Below are positions 8,138 to 16,606 of a DNA stretch of 42,313 nucleotides, one piece after another. This DNA comes from an uncultured delta proteobacterium (GTDB lineage: Bacteria; Desulfobacterota; WTBG01; CAIYCZ01; CAIRTM01). Position numbers and translations under genes: made by a program. The stretch is taken from positions 1 through 42,313 of the forward strand of contig CAIRTM010000130.1 in NCBI GenBank assembly GCA_903881505.1. The letters run 5' to 3'. The notes under the pieces were generated by a model. That model was given only the letters and a program-made list of their open reading frames with translations. It searched no databases and was not told the DNA's origin. Each line of letters starts with the position of its first letter. Position 1 is the stretch's first letter.

Positions 8138-9007
8138 ATGAACTGGGACGCTGAGGCTGAAAAGATCATTGAAGAAATCCCCCTTCCGCCCATCATGGGG
8201 CGCTTTGCGCGTATGGACGCCGAGCGTCGGGCCCTGCAGAGAGGACTTGATACGGTCAGCCCAGCCATCGCAAAGGCGGTCGAGAAAGGTTACGAGCACG
8301 TGTTCGGCAAAGAGGCGACCGAGATCGTGCGCCGGATGTGCCTGGGTGAAGACGTTGAATTGCCGGATGAATTTTTTGAAGACGATGACGATGAGCTGTT
8401 TAAAATAGAAATCTGCCCGGCAAAATTCGGCGCCTGCACTGACGGCAAGCGCCGCATGATACAGGACATTGTCGCGCCGGTCAGGGCGCTGCTTAAAAAA
8501 CTCGGCACTACGGACATCATCCTGCGCAGGGCGCTCACGCCGCTTATGTCCCACCATGTGCTGCGCGTGGCCGTTATCGGGTGCCCAAACTGCTGCATGT
8601 CCCCCTATTTCGCCGACATCGGCATCATCTGTGCCTTCAGGCCGGGCCTCAGGGAAGGCTGCGTGCAGTGCGGTCTGTGCGTCAAGACATGCGCCGAGGA
8701 GGCACTATGCCTTGAGGATGGCGTACCCTTGATAGATCATGAACGCTGCATCGACTGCGGCGCCTGCGTTGAGGTGTGCCCGAAGGACGCGATTTGCATC
8801 GAACAAAAGGGGTATAAGGTCGTGGCCGGAGGAACCGGATCACGCCATCCGAGGATCGCGTCCACGGTTACGCCGTTTACCGATCTTGGGGGCGTGCTCA
8901 GGATCGTCGAAAAAATTGTGCTGGCGTACCGCGACTATCCGCAGGGTAACAAGGAAATTTCATTCCACGGGATGGTCGAACGCGCGGGGACGCAGAACCT
9001 GGCGTAA
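8138..9007 (+). CDS. Siroheme/4Fe-4S (nitrite/sulfite reductase-type) protein with ferredoxin domain
   Basis: A 289-residue protein. An acidic N-terminal region (about 1–90) leads into CX6C (C93, C100) and then GCPNCC (C149, C152, C153). This resembles the CX5C...CX3C motif that holds the coupled siroheme-4Fe4S centre in sulfite and nitrite reductases, although the first spacing is one residue longer. The C-terminal half is a two-cluster ferredoxin domain (about 174–225) with CxxCxxCxxxC and CxxCxxCxxxCP. It is shorter than full sulfite reductases, which have two such halves. The frame extends upstream to 8066 but ATG 8138 avoids overlap with the gene before. No strong ribosome site is visible. 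Likely partner or parallel enzyme to Hcp. Confidence 0.78.
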   Translation: MNWDAEAEKIIEEIPLPPIMGRFARMDAERRALQRGLDTVSPAIAKAVEKGYEHVFGKEATEIVRRMCLGEDVELPDEFFEDDDDELFKIEICPAKFGACTDGKRRMIQDIVAPVRALLKKLGTTDIILRRALTPLMSHHVLRVAVIGCPNCCMSPYFADIGIICAFRPGLREGCVQCGLCVKTCAEEALCLEDGVPLIDHERCIDCGACVEVCPKDAICIEQKGYKVVAGGTGSRHPRIASTVTPFTDLGGVLRIVEKIVLAYRDYPQGNKEISFHGMVERAGTQNLA

Positions 9008-9112
9008 CGGGCATTGGGTTGCGCACCCTGCTGCGGAGCGCATGCTGATGCTTACTGCCCTGGCGGTACGTGCCGGTGCTGACTGTACAACGAGTGTACC
9101 AGGAGGGATGCC

Positions 9113-10303
9113 ATGGCTTTTAAAATCAACGACAGGATAACCTGGGTCGGCAAGATTGACTGGGAGCTGCGAAAATTTCACGGTGAGGAATATTCCACCC
9201 ATCGCGGCTCAACCTATAATTCGTACCTTGTGCGCGATCAGAAAACCGTCCTGATCGACACCGTATGGCTGAAATTCAGCCGGGAATTTGTAGATAACCT
9301 CAGGCAGGTCGTTCCGCTTGAGAAGATCGACTGTGTTGTCGCTAACCATGCCGAACCTGATCACAGCGGGGCCTTGCCTGAGCTGATGCGCGAGATACCC
9401 GACACGCCGGTTTACTGCACGGCCAACGGGCTGAAATCGTTTAAAGGCTATTATCACAAGGACTGGGATTTCAGGATCGTGAAAACCGGCGACACGCTTG
9501 ACCTGGGTTCCCGCAAGCTCGTATTCGTGGAAGCGCCCATGCTGCACTGGCCTGATTCCATGTTCTGCTACCTGACCGGAGACAACGTGCTGTTCAGCAA
9601 TGACGCCTTCGGACAGCATCTCGCCTCCGAACTCATGTACAATGATCTGGTTGACCAGGCGGAGCTGTTTCAGGAATGCATCAAGTATTACGCCAACATC
9701 CTGACCCCGTTCAGCGCGCTGGTCGCTAAAAAGATAATTGATGTTCTGGCGCTGAACCTGCCGGTCGACATGATCTGCCCGAGTCACGGCGTGATCTGGC
9801 GTACAGACCCCCTGCAGATCGTGAAAAAATATCAGCAGTGGTCGGATAATTATCAGGAGAACCAGATCAGCATTGTTTATGACACGATGTGGGACAGCAC
9901 CCGGCGCATGGCTGAGGCGATTGCCGCAGGCATATCAGAGGCTGACCCTTCCGTTGCCGTGAAATTGTATAACATAGCCCGTTCGGATAAGAACAACGTG
10001 ATAACCGAGATATTCAAGTCCAAGGCCGTTCTTGTCGGTTCCTCCACGATCAATCGGGGCATACTCTATGAAGTGGGCGCTCTGCTCGAAATGATCAAGG
10101 GGCTTGGCTTTAAAAATAAGAAGGCGGCAGCATTCGGCTCTTACGGCTGGAGCGGCGAATCGGTGAAGATTATAACCGACAGGCTCAGGCAAAGCGGTTT
10201 TGAGATTGTCAATGACGGGATACGTGCACCATGGAAACCGGACAGCCGCAGTATTGAGAACTGCATCGCATTCGGGAAGGCCTTTGCGGCGGCCGCGCGG
10301 TAA
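9113..10303 (+). CDS. fprA: Flavodiiron protein (A-type flavoprotein, NO/O2 reductase)
   Basis: A 396-residue soluble enzyme that reduces NO to N2O and/or O2 to water. The metallo-beta-lactamase-like domain (about 1–250) has all diiron ligands: H79, E81, D83 and H84 in HAEPDHSG, then H145, D164 and H225. The flavodoxin domain (about 255–396) starts with SIVYDTMWDST, the FMN phosphate loop. No rubredoxin domain is fused, so an external electron donor is needed; the ferredoxin-type proteins just upstream are candidates. A strong AGGAGG site precedes the ATG. It is separated by 105 bases from the gene before but on the same strand and within the hcp block. Confidence 0.96.
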   Translation: MAFKINDRITWVGKIDWELRKFHGEEYSTHRGSTYNSYLVRDQKTVLIDTVWLKFSREFVDNLRQVVPLEKIDCVVANHAEPDHSGALPELMREIPDTPVYCTANGLKSFKGYYHKDWDFRIVKTGDTLDLGSRKLVFVEAPMLHWPDSMFCYLTGDNVLFSNDAFGQHLASELMYNDLVDQAELFQECIKYYANILTPFSALVAKKIIDVLALNLPVDMICPSHGVIWRTDPLQIVKKYQQWSDNYQENQISIVYDTMWDSTRRMAEAIAAGISEADPSVAVKLYNIARSDKNNVITEIFKSKAVLVGSSTINRGILYEVGALLEMIKGLGFKNKKAAAFGSYGWSGESVKIITDRLRQSGFEIVNDGIRAPWKPDSRSIENCIAFGKAFAAAAR

Positions 10304-10356
10304 ATTATCGCGAGCATACGGCTCCGGTGCGTTCGCTGCAGCCTTGGAAGGAAAGC

Positions 10357-11160
10357 ATGGAACACATGACAGGCGAAAGCATACCTGGTGCAGGTTCACT
10401 ACCCGCATTATCAGACAGCGATATTTATGAGGCCATGGAGGAAATACCCGGTTATCTTGATATCACGCCGGAGGATTTCAGGGAAATATACCGCCATGCC
10501 TATCAGCATGCGTACCAAAAACATGCCGTCGGGATGAACCTGCGGCAGCCTGAAGCTGTATGCGCTGAGACTGGAGCAGAACCAGCAGCAGTCGGCAGCG
10601 CGCCGGCAGGTTCGTTTCTGGAGAGGTACGTTTGTAAAATGCGCGGACCGGACAAAAGCCCTCCCGCGCCGGGGCTGACGGAAGTCTGCTGGTCGTGGCT
10701 CGGGGCTTTTCTGGGTATTGCGGCGGTCGCTGCGCTGCATTACAGCCTTGTGGGGCAGGGGGGTGGATTTGTTACGCTTATTGGTTCGTTCGGCGCGTCG
10801 GCCGTGCTTATCTATGGGGCTGTCAGAAGCCCGCTCGCACAGCCCAGAAATCTCATCGGCGGACACATGCTGTCGGCGCTCATTGGCGTTGCAGCATACC
10901 GGCTTCTGCCGGGCAGTCTCTGGCTTGCCAGCGCCGCGGCTGTTGCAACCGCGATCGCCGTTATGCAGTGCACCAAAACCCTGCATCCCCCCGGAGGGGC
11001 GACAGCGTTAATTGCCGTCATCGGTGGTGACAACATTCATGCGCTTGGCTATCTGTATGCCCTGATACCCGTGGTCTTCGGCGCGCTGCTGATGCTTGTT
11101 GTCGCGCTTGTCGTCAACAATATTCCACGCACGCGCCAGTATCCGGAGTTCTGGTGGTAG
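10357..11160 (+). CDS. HPP family integral membrane protein
   Basis: A 267-residue protein. A soluble N-terminal segment (about 1–90) contains EEIPGYLDITPEDF, a motif I have seen linked to HPP proteins. It is followed by four or five membrane segments and the family signature HPPGGATAL. Some HPP proteins have been linked to nitrite transport in plastids and cyanobacteria; that link, plus the position after hcp and fprA, suggests handling of nitrite or a related ion, but this is inference. ATG 10357 with GGAAGGA upstream is preferred over the GTG at 10327. It ends with the typical short cytoplasmic tail. Confidence 0.85.
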   Translation: MEHMTGESIPGAGSLPALSDSDIYEAMEEIPGYLDITPEDFREIYRHAYQHAYQKHAVGMNLRQPEAVCAETGAEPAAVGSAPAGSFLERYVCKMRGPDKSPPAPGLTEVCWSWLGAFLGIAAVAALHYSLVGQGGGFVTLIGSFGASAVLIYGAVRSPLAQPRNLIGGHMLSALIGVAAYRLLPGSLWLASAAAVATAIAVMQCTKTLHPPGGATALIAVIGGDNIHALGYLYALIPVVFGALLMLVVALVVNNIPRTRQYPEFWW

Positions 11161-11260
11161 CAGGCGATTACACCTCTGCCGGCCGGACAAAGCACGTCTC
11201 GATCGAATGCGCGGGGCGCGCGTGTCCGGTACATTATCTTACATCTACAGGAGGATTCAC

Positions 11261-11593
11261 ATGTCCGAGAATTCGGTAAACCTTGCGGAAAGGGTTCTGC
11301 GCGCGGCCGCCCTGGTCGACTATCAGGAGGGCGCCGTTGTCAGCCGTGAAATACTCAAGAAAGGCACCGGCACGGCGACCGTTTTCGCCTTTGACGCGGG
11401 CCAGGGCCTGAGCGAGCATACGGCGCCGTTTGATGCGCTGGTGCATGTGCTTGACGGCGGGGCCGAGATTACCATAGCGGGAACGGCGCACCGCGTGGGC
11501 GCCGGCGAACTTATTATCATGCCCGCAGGCAAGCCGCATGCGCTCAAGGCTGAAACGCGCTTTAAAATGATGCTGATCATGATCCGGTCGTGA
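11261..11593 (+). CDS. Small single-domain cupin protein
   Basis: A 110-residue protein made of one cupin barrel. The metal-site pattern is partly visible: SEHTAPFDALVHVLDG, then IMPAGKPHAL, giving candidate ligands His and Glu in the first motif and His in the second. Ligand and reaction are unknown. A CAGGAGG site at 11249–11254 fixes the ATG at 11261. It is 100 bases after the HPP gene and may be the last gene of the hcp block; related small cupins are often found near redox stress genes. A hairpin at 11728–11758 follows. Confidence 0.85.
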   Translation: MSENSVNLAERVLRAAALVDYQEGAVVSREILKKGTGTATVFAFDAGQGLSEHTAPFDALVHVLDGGAEITIAGTAHRVGAGELIIMPAGKPHALKAETRFKMMLIMIRS

Positions 11594-11726
11594 ATCAGGT
11601 ATTCCTGACCGCTCGGAATTCCAGCCGGCGCCGCATTTCCTGCTTGTCGAGGTAGGGTTGCAGACGCGCCCGGCAGGCTAGCGCATGTGGGAACAGAACC
11701 CGGTGTTCCTGGGCGTATCAGATACA

Positions 11727-11762
11727 AAAGGAGGCCTTCCTGCATGGAGGGCCTCCTTCGGC
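11727..11762 (-). terminator. Rho-independent terminator for the minus-strand hydrolase gene
   Basis: AAGGAGGCC (11728–11736) pairs with GGCCTCCTT (11750–11758) over 9 bases around a 13-base loop. Read on the minus strand, the stem is followed by TTTT. It lies between the convergent cupin and hydrolase genes and may stop transcription from both sides, but the T-run serves the minus strand best. Confidence 0.7.
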
Positions 11763-11782
11763 TCTGTATGGTATATGCCGCC

Positions 11783-12757
11783 TTATTGCCAGGCGATCGC
11801 GGGATTGAACGTTGTTGCCGGGTTGCCGCCCATGAGATGAAGCAGGGCCGGCACGTAGAAGGCCGTGTCCATGCCGTTCCATTCGGCATCGCCGCCGAGC
11901 ATGCTCTGGGTAAGGCCGGTCCAGCTCAGGATGTCAAACAGCGGGCCCTGGTTGGTTGCCGGGGCCATGTGATCGGCATCACCACTGATGGCAATCAGTT
12001 TTTTCTTGTTGGCGGTGGCGGCGTTGTCCATGAACAGGGAGGCCTGGTAGGCGTCGGCCCAGTCGTCTTCGCTTCCGCCCAGGTACAGCAGGGGAACATT
12101 GATCTGGTCGCCGGCAGCTTCATAGTCAATAAGCTCGACCGCGGGCATTTCGATGCCGGCCGGCATGGTGCCGGCTGCCAGGGCCATGGGGTCCACAACC
12201 GCATTGGCCAGCACGATGCCTTTGATTTTCGACTTCAGGGTCGGGCTGAGAAGCGGAATATTGTAGCCGATGGCACCGCCGACCGAGTGGCCGTAGATAT
12301 AGAGGTTCGGGCTCGGTTTTCTGACGACCGGTGTGTACCAGTTATACCAGTAGGGTATGATTGCATTGAGCGCCCAGTTGATGCCCGTGATGGCATTCTG
12401 TGTCCATTCGATGTGGCTCGGGCTGTCGCCGCCCAGCAGTGAGAGCACGCCCATGCTTGAGAGGATGGCAAATCCTGCTTCCTGGTACTGCGGGAAGATA
12501 ACATCATAGCCCCTGTCGGTCAGGTCGATGATCAGCTGGGCGTAAATTTCAAAGTTGACCAGGATCATACCGTGCAGGATGACAACAGTGCCTTTCGGCG
12601 TTTTTGTTTTTGTCGAGATGAAGACCTGTGTTTTTTCAGGGTTTTCGAAAAACATGGTGTTGGTGCCTGTCACGTAGTTTACCGCATGCACCTCCGCACC
12701 GACCGCGTTGAAGCAGAACATAACCGCAAATGCAATAATACATACTGTCTTTTTCAT
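11783..12757 (-). CDS. Secreted alpha/beta hydrolase
   Basis: A 324-residue protein with a signal peptide (about residues 1–21, MKKTVCIIAFAVMF...). The alpha/beta hydrolase fold shows the oxyanion-hole segment VVILHGM near 60 and the nucleophile S158 in GHSVGG. A likely acid is in the GGSEDDW region and a likely catalytic His in SGDADHMAP. This looks like an esterase or lipase of the exported type; the substrate is unknown. A strong GGGAGGAG ribosome site precedes the ATG. It resembles the second hydrolase at 16607–17941 in the region around LHGM, the GY.VIFP.Y segment and the nucleophile elbow, so the two are probably distant paralogues. It is transcribed alone. Confidence 0.85.
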   Translation of the reverse strand: MKKTVCIIAFAVMFCFNAVGAEVHAVNYVTGTNTMFFENPEKTQVFISTKTKTPKGTVVILHGMILVNFEIYAQLIIDLTDRGYDVIFPQYQEAGFAILSSMGVLSLLGGDSPSHIEWTQNAITGINWALNAIIPYWYNWYTPVVRKPSPNLYIYGHSVGGAIGYNIPLLSPTLKSKIKGIVLANAVVDPMALAAGTMPAGIEMPAVELIDYEAAGDQINVPLLYLGGSEDDWADAYQASLFMDNAATANKKKLIAISGDADHMAPATNQGPLFDILSWTGLTQSMLGGDAEWNGMDTAFYVPALLHLMGGNPATTFNPAIAWQ

Positions 12758-13353
12758 GGCTCCTCCCTCGAAAAAATAGTTAATCTGCTGAGTCGTCCAC
12801 CATAGTGCGTCGTATGCTTCCCTCTTTCGCTTGCTGGATCGTATTTATCTTTCGCTCTCCTTTCTTAAGAATGTTTAATTGCACTAAATTACATCATTTT
12901 TATCCGTTATTGTGCAGGATAAGCAGTATGCGCCAGGTATTTTTTTGCAATAGATGTTTTTTGTTCCGTATTTTTCGTAATCATAAAATTTCAATTAATG
13001 TACTTATTATACTGATTGGTATAATATTGCAAGAAAAAAGTTTACTAGCCGGTCGGTATAATCAATTAGTTCTGGCCTGTATCTCTGACATCGAAACACC
13101 TGATGCACGCCGGCAGGTCAGCGAAGATTTTTCTTCGTTTGTTCATTGTTGCATTTCAGTTTTTTTGAGTGCAGTATTATTTCTTTTGCGCCAATGGCAA
13201 TCCGTAAAAAAAGAATAACATTAACCCGGTCCTGTTGCCGGCATACCCTCTGCGGGAGTTGTCGGCGGTTTTTGGATTGCCGGGACATGCGGGATAAGGT
13301 AGAAAAAGCAGTACGCACTCCACGATCAGAATCCTTAAGGGGCGCTGCAGTAT
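12758..13353. other. AT-rich intergenic region without a convincing gene
   Basis: About 600 bases between the divergent hydrolase and CULT genes. The part 12830–13230 is markedly richer in A and T than the flanks. A 137-codon open frame at 12805–13218 has no ribosome site, an odd composition and no recognisable motif, so I do not call it. The region probably holds the promoters for both neighbours; see the inverted repeat at 13006–13025. The shift in composition could also mark an old insertion. Confidence 0.6.
13006..13025. promoter_or_regulatory. Inverted repeat carrying divergent -10-like boxes
   Basis: ATTATAC-N6-GTATAAT is a perfect 7-base inverted repeat, so it presents TATAAT on both strands. 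A further TATAAT follows at 13057–13062 on the plus strand, preceded by ACTAGCCGGTCGGT (13044–13057), which vaguely resembles a TetR-family operator. On the minus strand a weak -35 (CTTGCA, 13028–13033) lies 16 bases away. It may be a shared promoter/operator for the divergent genes. Confidence 0.4.
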
Positions 13354-13767
13354 ATGGCCTGCACCGGCACTGTATTTTTTTTGCGACGAATGCAATATGA
13401 GAGGCCGCGCCCGGGCAGGCGGCCGGCAGACCAGCCGGGGCAAAGCGATATTTCCGGCGGGGATCAGATTGTGTGCTGCTGCTGCGGCCGGATTATAACA
13501 TCGTCCGGCCAGCGCATTGAAGTCAACGGCTCGCACGAACATACCTTCGCGAACCCTGAAGGCATCGTGTTCCATATCGCCTGTTTTGCCCGCGTTCAGG
13601 GCTGCCTGTTCGCGGGAGAGCCGACCGGGGATTGGACCTGGTTCCGGGGCTACCTGTGGAGCGTCGCCTACTGCGCCGGGTGCGGGTCGCACCTTGGCTG
13701 GAGCTACAGCTCGGGCGATGGTGTTTTTTACGGGCTGGTTCTGCGCAGCATCAGCATCGTCACATAG
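13354..13767 (+). CDS. Cereblon-like CULT domain protein
   Basis: A 137-residue protein whose residues 38–137 form a CULT domain, the fold that binds thalidomide in human cereblon. Zinc cysteines C41/C44 and C107/C110 are two CxxC pairs. The ligand cage is complete: W96, W102, W116 and Y118. The intervals (6, 14 and 2) equal those of human CRBN W380, W386, W400 and F402, and Tyr at the last place is as I recall for the bacterial protein MsCI4. The GSHEHTFANPEGIVFHIACF and TWF.GY.W segments are typical. The first 30 residues are poorly defined and the start may be ATG 13390; no strong ribosome site favours either. The natural bacterial ligand of this family is uncertain. Confidence 0.88.
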   Translation: MACTGTVFFLRRMQYERPRPGRRPADQPGQSDISGGDQIVCCCCGRIITSSGQRIEVNGSHEHTFANPEGIVFHIACFARVQGCLFAGEPTGDWTWFRGYLWSVAYCAGCGSHLGWSYSSGDGVFYGLVLRSISIVT

Positions 13768-13917
13768 CATTCCACGGTTGACCACTCCCCGCCTGTTAAA
13801 ATAGTATCGCTGTGCAGGGCAGGTTTTTTGCATTGTCCGCCCGGGAGGGTTGTGATAGAGCTGTACATCTCGAACGAACGCGGCGGGGCTGGATACCTGT
13901 GATACGGGTTTGGATCT

Positions 13918-16137
13918 ATGAACATATTTAAAAGAGCAGGTTGCGCCGTGCTGCTGATCGCGCTGGCTGCCGGTGCGGCGGTTGTCGTTTCAGCGCGCCT
14001 GTGCATGACCCCTGGGAACGTCATGAGCTCCATGCAGGACGCGCTGGAACTGCAGCTTGGCGCGCGCATGACTTGCGGAGCGCTCGATGTGCGCCCGCTG
14101 TCGGGTTGTGTGCTCAGGGATGTGCAATTGTTTGAAACACGCACTGACAGCGCGGAGCCGTTCCTGCGCTGCAAAGAGGTGCGGCTCACGCACAGCCTGC
14201 TGCCGCTGCTTCTGAAAAAACTCCTGATACGCGATATCGCCGTTGTTGATCCTGTTATGACGTTCACGGTTCGGCAGCGCCGATTTTCCTCGCGAACGGA
14301 TGGAACTCCGCCCCTGCAGGTGAGCCTTATGCCGCGCTCCCTGCATGTGAGCGGCGGCCGTGTGCTGTTTGATGCCCCGTATGGTCCGATGGGGCTTGAA
14401 GATATCGAGTGCGACGCGCAGGGCATATCTTTTTTGCATTCCGCGCCGGTTACTCTTGCCGCCCGGATCATCGGCGACCCCCGAGCTGAGGTGAGCGGCA
14501 GCGGCAGGTATGCGCTTGCCCGCCGGTCGCTGACGCTTGAAATTGTCTGCAGGGGAGCTTCCCTTGCATACTTCAAGGAACATTTAAGTTCCGCAGGCAT
14601 CCCGCTGGTTTCCGGCCTTGTTTCTATCCAGACGGCCATTGAAGCAAAGGGAGATACGATCGGGCTGCAGCTCGCGTGCGGGCTGCGTGACGGCGGCCTG
14701 GCCACGTCTGCATCGGCGGATGCGCAGGAGGAATTTCTTGCGATGGAGGGTTTGCATGCTGAAGCTCAGTTCAATGCCTCCTGGGACATGCGCACAGGAA
14801 CGTGTGAAATTACAGGTATTTCCGGCAAACTCCTCTCAGCTCCCTTCAGAGGCAGGGTAGCGCTGCGCAGCACTCCTGCCGGCACCCGGATCAGAGGCAT
14901 GCTGGATGTCCCTGAAATGCGCGCGGATGAGTTTTTCGCGCATTGTACGCGCCTGCCGGCTTTTATCCCGACGGGCCTTCGCCTTGAGGGAACACTGGGC
15001 GTGCGCATGGAAATTGATGGCATGCCAGGCGCCTTCGATCTGTTTCCGTCCCTGCTGCTGCAGTTTCATGACACCAGGGTGTGCTATCCCGCGCTTGCCC
15101 GTCTGCAGCCCAGCCTGAACGGAACCGTCACGCTTGATGCCGACCGCATGTCAAGCGACGCCCTGAAAATAGGAACCGATGACCTGTGGATTTCGCTGGC
15201 AGGCGATGTGAGCGGATACCGCACGCAGGCCCCGCGCGCTGATTTGCGAGTCGTTTCGTCCTGCATGAACCTGCCCGGACTGTTTACCCCGGATGAGGAT
15301 GCCGGCACAGAGCCGATCGGTCCCCTGGATTTTGGTGCGCTGCAATTACAGGGGCCTGTTGACCTGGGAACGGTCTATTTCCTCGGCATGAAGCTGGGCG
15401 GCGTGCAGGGGAGTTACCGCTTTGAGCGCAATGTGTTCGAGATCCGTGATCTGCGCGGCACGGTTGAAGACGGTCGCTTTACCGCCGGTCTGAGTGTTGA
15501 TTTGGGCGTGCAGGGCCTGGCCTACAGCGCCCGGGTCGATGTTGACGCCGTACCGCTCAGCGAGGCCCTGCAGCTGGTGCCCGGCGATGCGAAGCAGCAC
15601 ATCAGCGGCGCTCTTTATGCTTCATTGAAATTCGCCGGCACAGGCAGCGACCATGCGGACTGCATGCGCAACCTGACGGCGCGAGGCGATCTCCGCCTTG
15701 GTAATGCTGCCGTAAACCTGGCCGGGATGTTGCCGCAGCTGGCAGACGCAGTTAAAAACCCGATGCTGGAACGCGTCAGCTTTGACAGCGCCGGTCTGCA
15801 GCTTGACCTGCGCAAGGGGACCGTGCGGGTGTCGGGTGCCTTCACAGGTCCGGATATCTGCCTGTACCCGGAGGGCAGTATCGGACTTGACGGCAGCCTT
15901 GACCTTGATGTGCCTCTGTATATATCACCTGTGCTGCTGACCGGCAGCGAAGACCTGCCGGCCTGCCTGCCGCGCGAGAAGGGTCTGGCCCTTGTGCCGA
16001 TTGATGTTCTGGGAACCTTCACCGAACCTCGGTTCGAGATAAGCCGCGAAACACTCGGCTGTATCATCGGCGAGGCGCTCAGCAGCATTGCTCGTGAATC
16101 ACTTTCTGCGGCCGTGGAGGCTCAGCCCGGGGGCTGA
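13918..16137 (+). CDS. AsmA-like membrane-anchored protein
   Basis: A 739-residue protein with one N-terminal membrane anchor (about residues 5–27) and a very long periplasmic part built of repeating amphipathic beta-strands. An AsmA-N-like start (VRPLSGCVLRDVQLFE, then VRLTHSLLPLLLKKLLIRDIAVVDP) and a C-terminal AsmA_2-like part (about 560–690, with GDLRLGNAAVNLAG) point to the AsmA/TamB/YhdP superfamily, thought to carry phospholipids between the two membranes. The ATG has only a weak ribosome site (TTGGATCT). The gene lies 150 bases after the CULT gene with no obvious promoter between, so co-transcription is possible. The assignment is by overall pattern, not by an exact motif. Confidence 0.72.
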   Translation: MNIFKRAGCAVLLIALAAGAAVVVSARLCMTPGNVMSSMQDALELQLGARMTCGALDVRPLSGCVLRDVQLFETRTDSAEPFLRCKEVRLTHSLLPLLLKKLLIRDIAVVDPVMTFTVRQRRFSSRTDGTPPLQVSLMPRSLHVSGGRVLFDAPYGPMGLEDIECDAQGISFLHSAPVTLAARIIGDPRAEVSGSGRYALARRSLTLEIVCRGASLAYFKEHLSSAGIPLVSGLVSIQTAIEAKGDTIGLQLACGLRDGGLATSASADAQEEFLAMEGLHAEAQFNASWDMRTGTCEITGISGKLLSAPFRGRVALRSTPAGTRIRGMLDVPEMRADEFFAHCTRLPAFIPTGLRLEGTLGVRMEIDGMPGAFDLFPSLLLQFHDTRVCYPALARLQPSLNGTVTLDADRMSSDALKIGTDDLWISLAGDVSGYRTQAPRADLRVVSSCMNLPGLFTPDEDAGTEPIGPLDFGALQLQGPVDLGTVYFLGMKLGGVQGSYRFERNVFEIRDLRGTVEDGRFTAGLSVDLGVQGLAYSARVDVDAVPLSEALQLVPGDAKQHISGALYASLKFAGTGSDHADCMRNLTARGDLRLGNAAVNLAGMLPQLADAVKNPMLERVSFDSAGLQLDLRKGTVRVSGAFTGPDICLYPEGSIGLDGSLDLDVPLYISPVLLTGSEDLPACLPREKGLALVPIDVLGTFTEPRFEISRETLGCIIGEALSSIARESLSAAVEAQPGG

Positions 16138-16144
16138 AACCGTC

Positions 16145-16180
16145 ATGGGCGGCTGCACCACCGCATTCATGCCCGTTTTT
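16145..16180 (+). terminator. Possible terminator after the AsmA-like gene
   Basis: ATGGGC (16145–16150) pairs with GCCCGT (16171–16176), with an inner GCGG/CCGC pairing possible, followed by TTTTTCTTTT. The loop is long, so the call is moderate. It lies directly behind the stop codon at 16137. Confidence 0.45.
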
Positions 16181-16431
16181 CTTTTACATTCTCCTTCCCT
16201 TGGTCAAGACATGCTTTATATATGGTTTTTCAGAGTAGAGGCGTTTTTTAACCTGCCTTTGTTATAAACCATATTTTACGAAGGCTATCTTTTAATAAAT
16301 CTATAAATACCAGTTTTTGGCAGGTATTAGTAAGGTGTTTTTCAGGTATTGCCTTTCGATGCTCATTTCGGTTATATTTCAAAAATATTTAAAACCTGAT
16401 GTTTTTGTGCTGTGTGTCCTGCGGTCAGGGG

Positions 16432-16606
16432 GGATGAAGAGAGATGCTTTGTGCTCATCCTTGACAAAGCCGATTCATCCATAACTGTTTGTACATCCGG
16501 AGAGAAACGTCCGGCACTGTAGAAAGGGGGTAAGCTGAAGCCCTCCGTGTGTACTTCAGGAAAAAGGGGGTTCATCGATCACCATTTTACGACAGGAGAA
16601 AGAGCA
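16432..16606 (+). other. Structured leader region of the crystallin-hydrolase gene
   Basis: The 175 bases before the gene can fold several times. A long stem has outer arms GGATGAA (16432–16438) with TTCATCC (16474–16480) and inner arms GCTTTGT (16446–16452) with ACAAAGC (16464–16470). It is followed by CCGGA...TCCGG near 16497–16515 and GGGGG...CCCTCC further on. I compared it by eye with the c-di-GMP-I riboswitch and found no convincing match. It may be a structured mRNA leader or protein binding site. The region before it (16181–16431) is AT-rich and holds no gene. Confidence 0.4.

Noticed and set aside
13044-13057. TetR operator
   Set aside because: The palindrome has six mismatched positions out of fourteen and no TetR gene is near, so it is mentioned only as a weak resemblance.
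12805-13218. 137-codon frame in the AT-rich spacer
   Set aside because: No ribosome site, unusual composition and no recognisable domain; the hydrophobic stretches come from the AT-rich base content.
16432-16560. Possible c-di-GMP (GEMM) riboswitch
   Set aside because: The segment ACAAAGCC looks similar, but the conserved core and the second stem with its tetraloop receptor could not be laid out. I kept it only as an unnamed structured leader.
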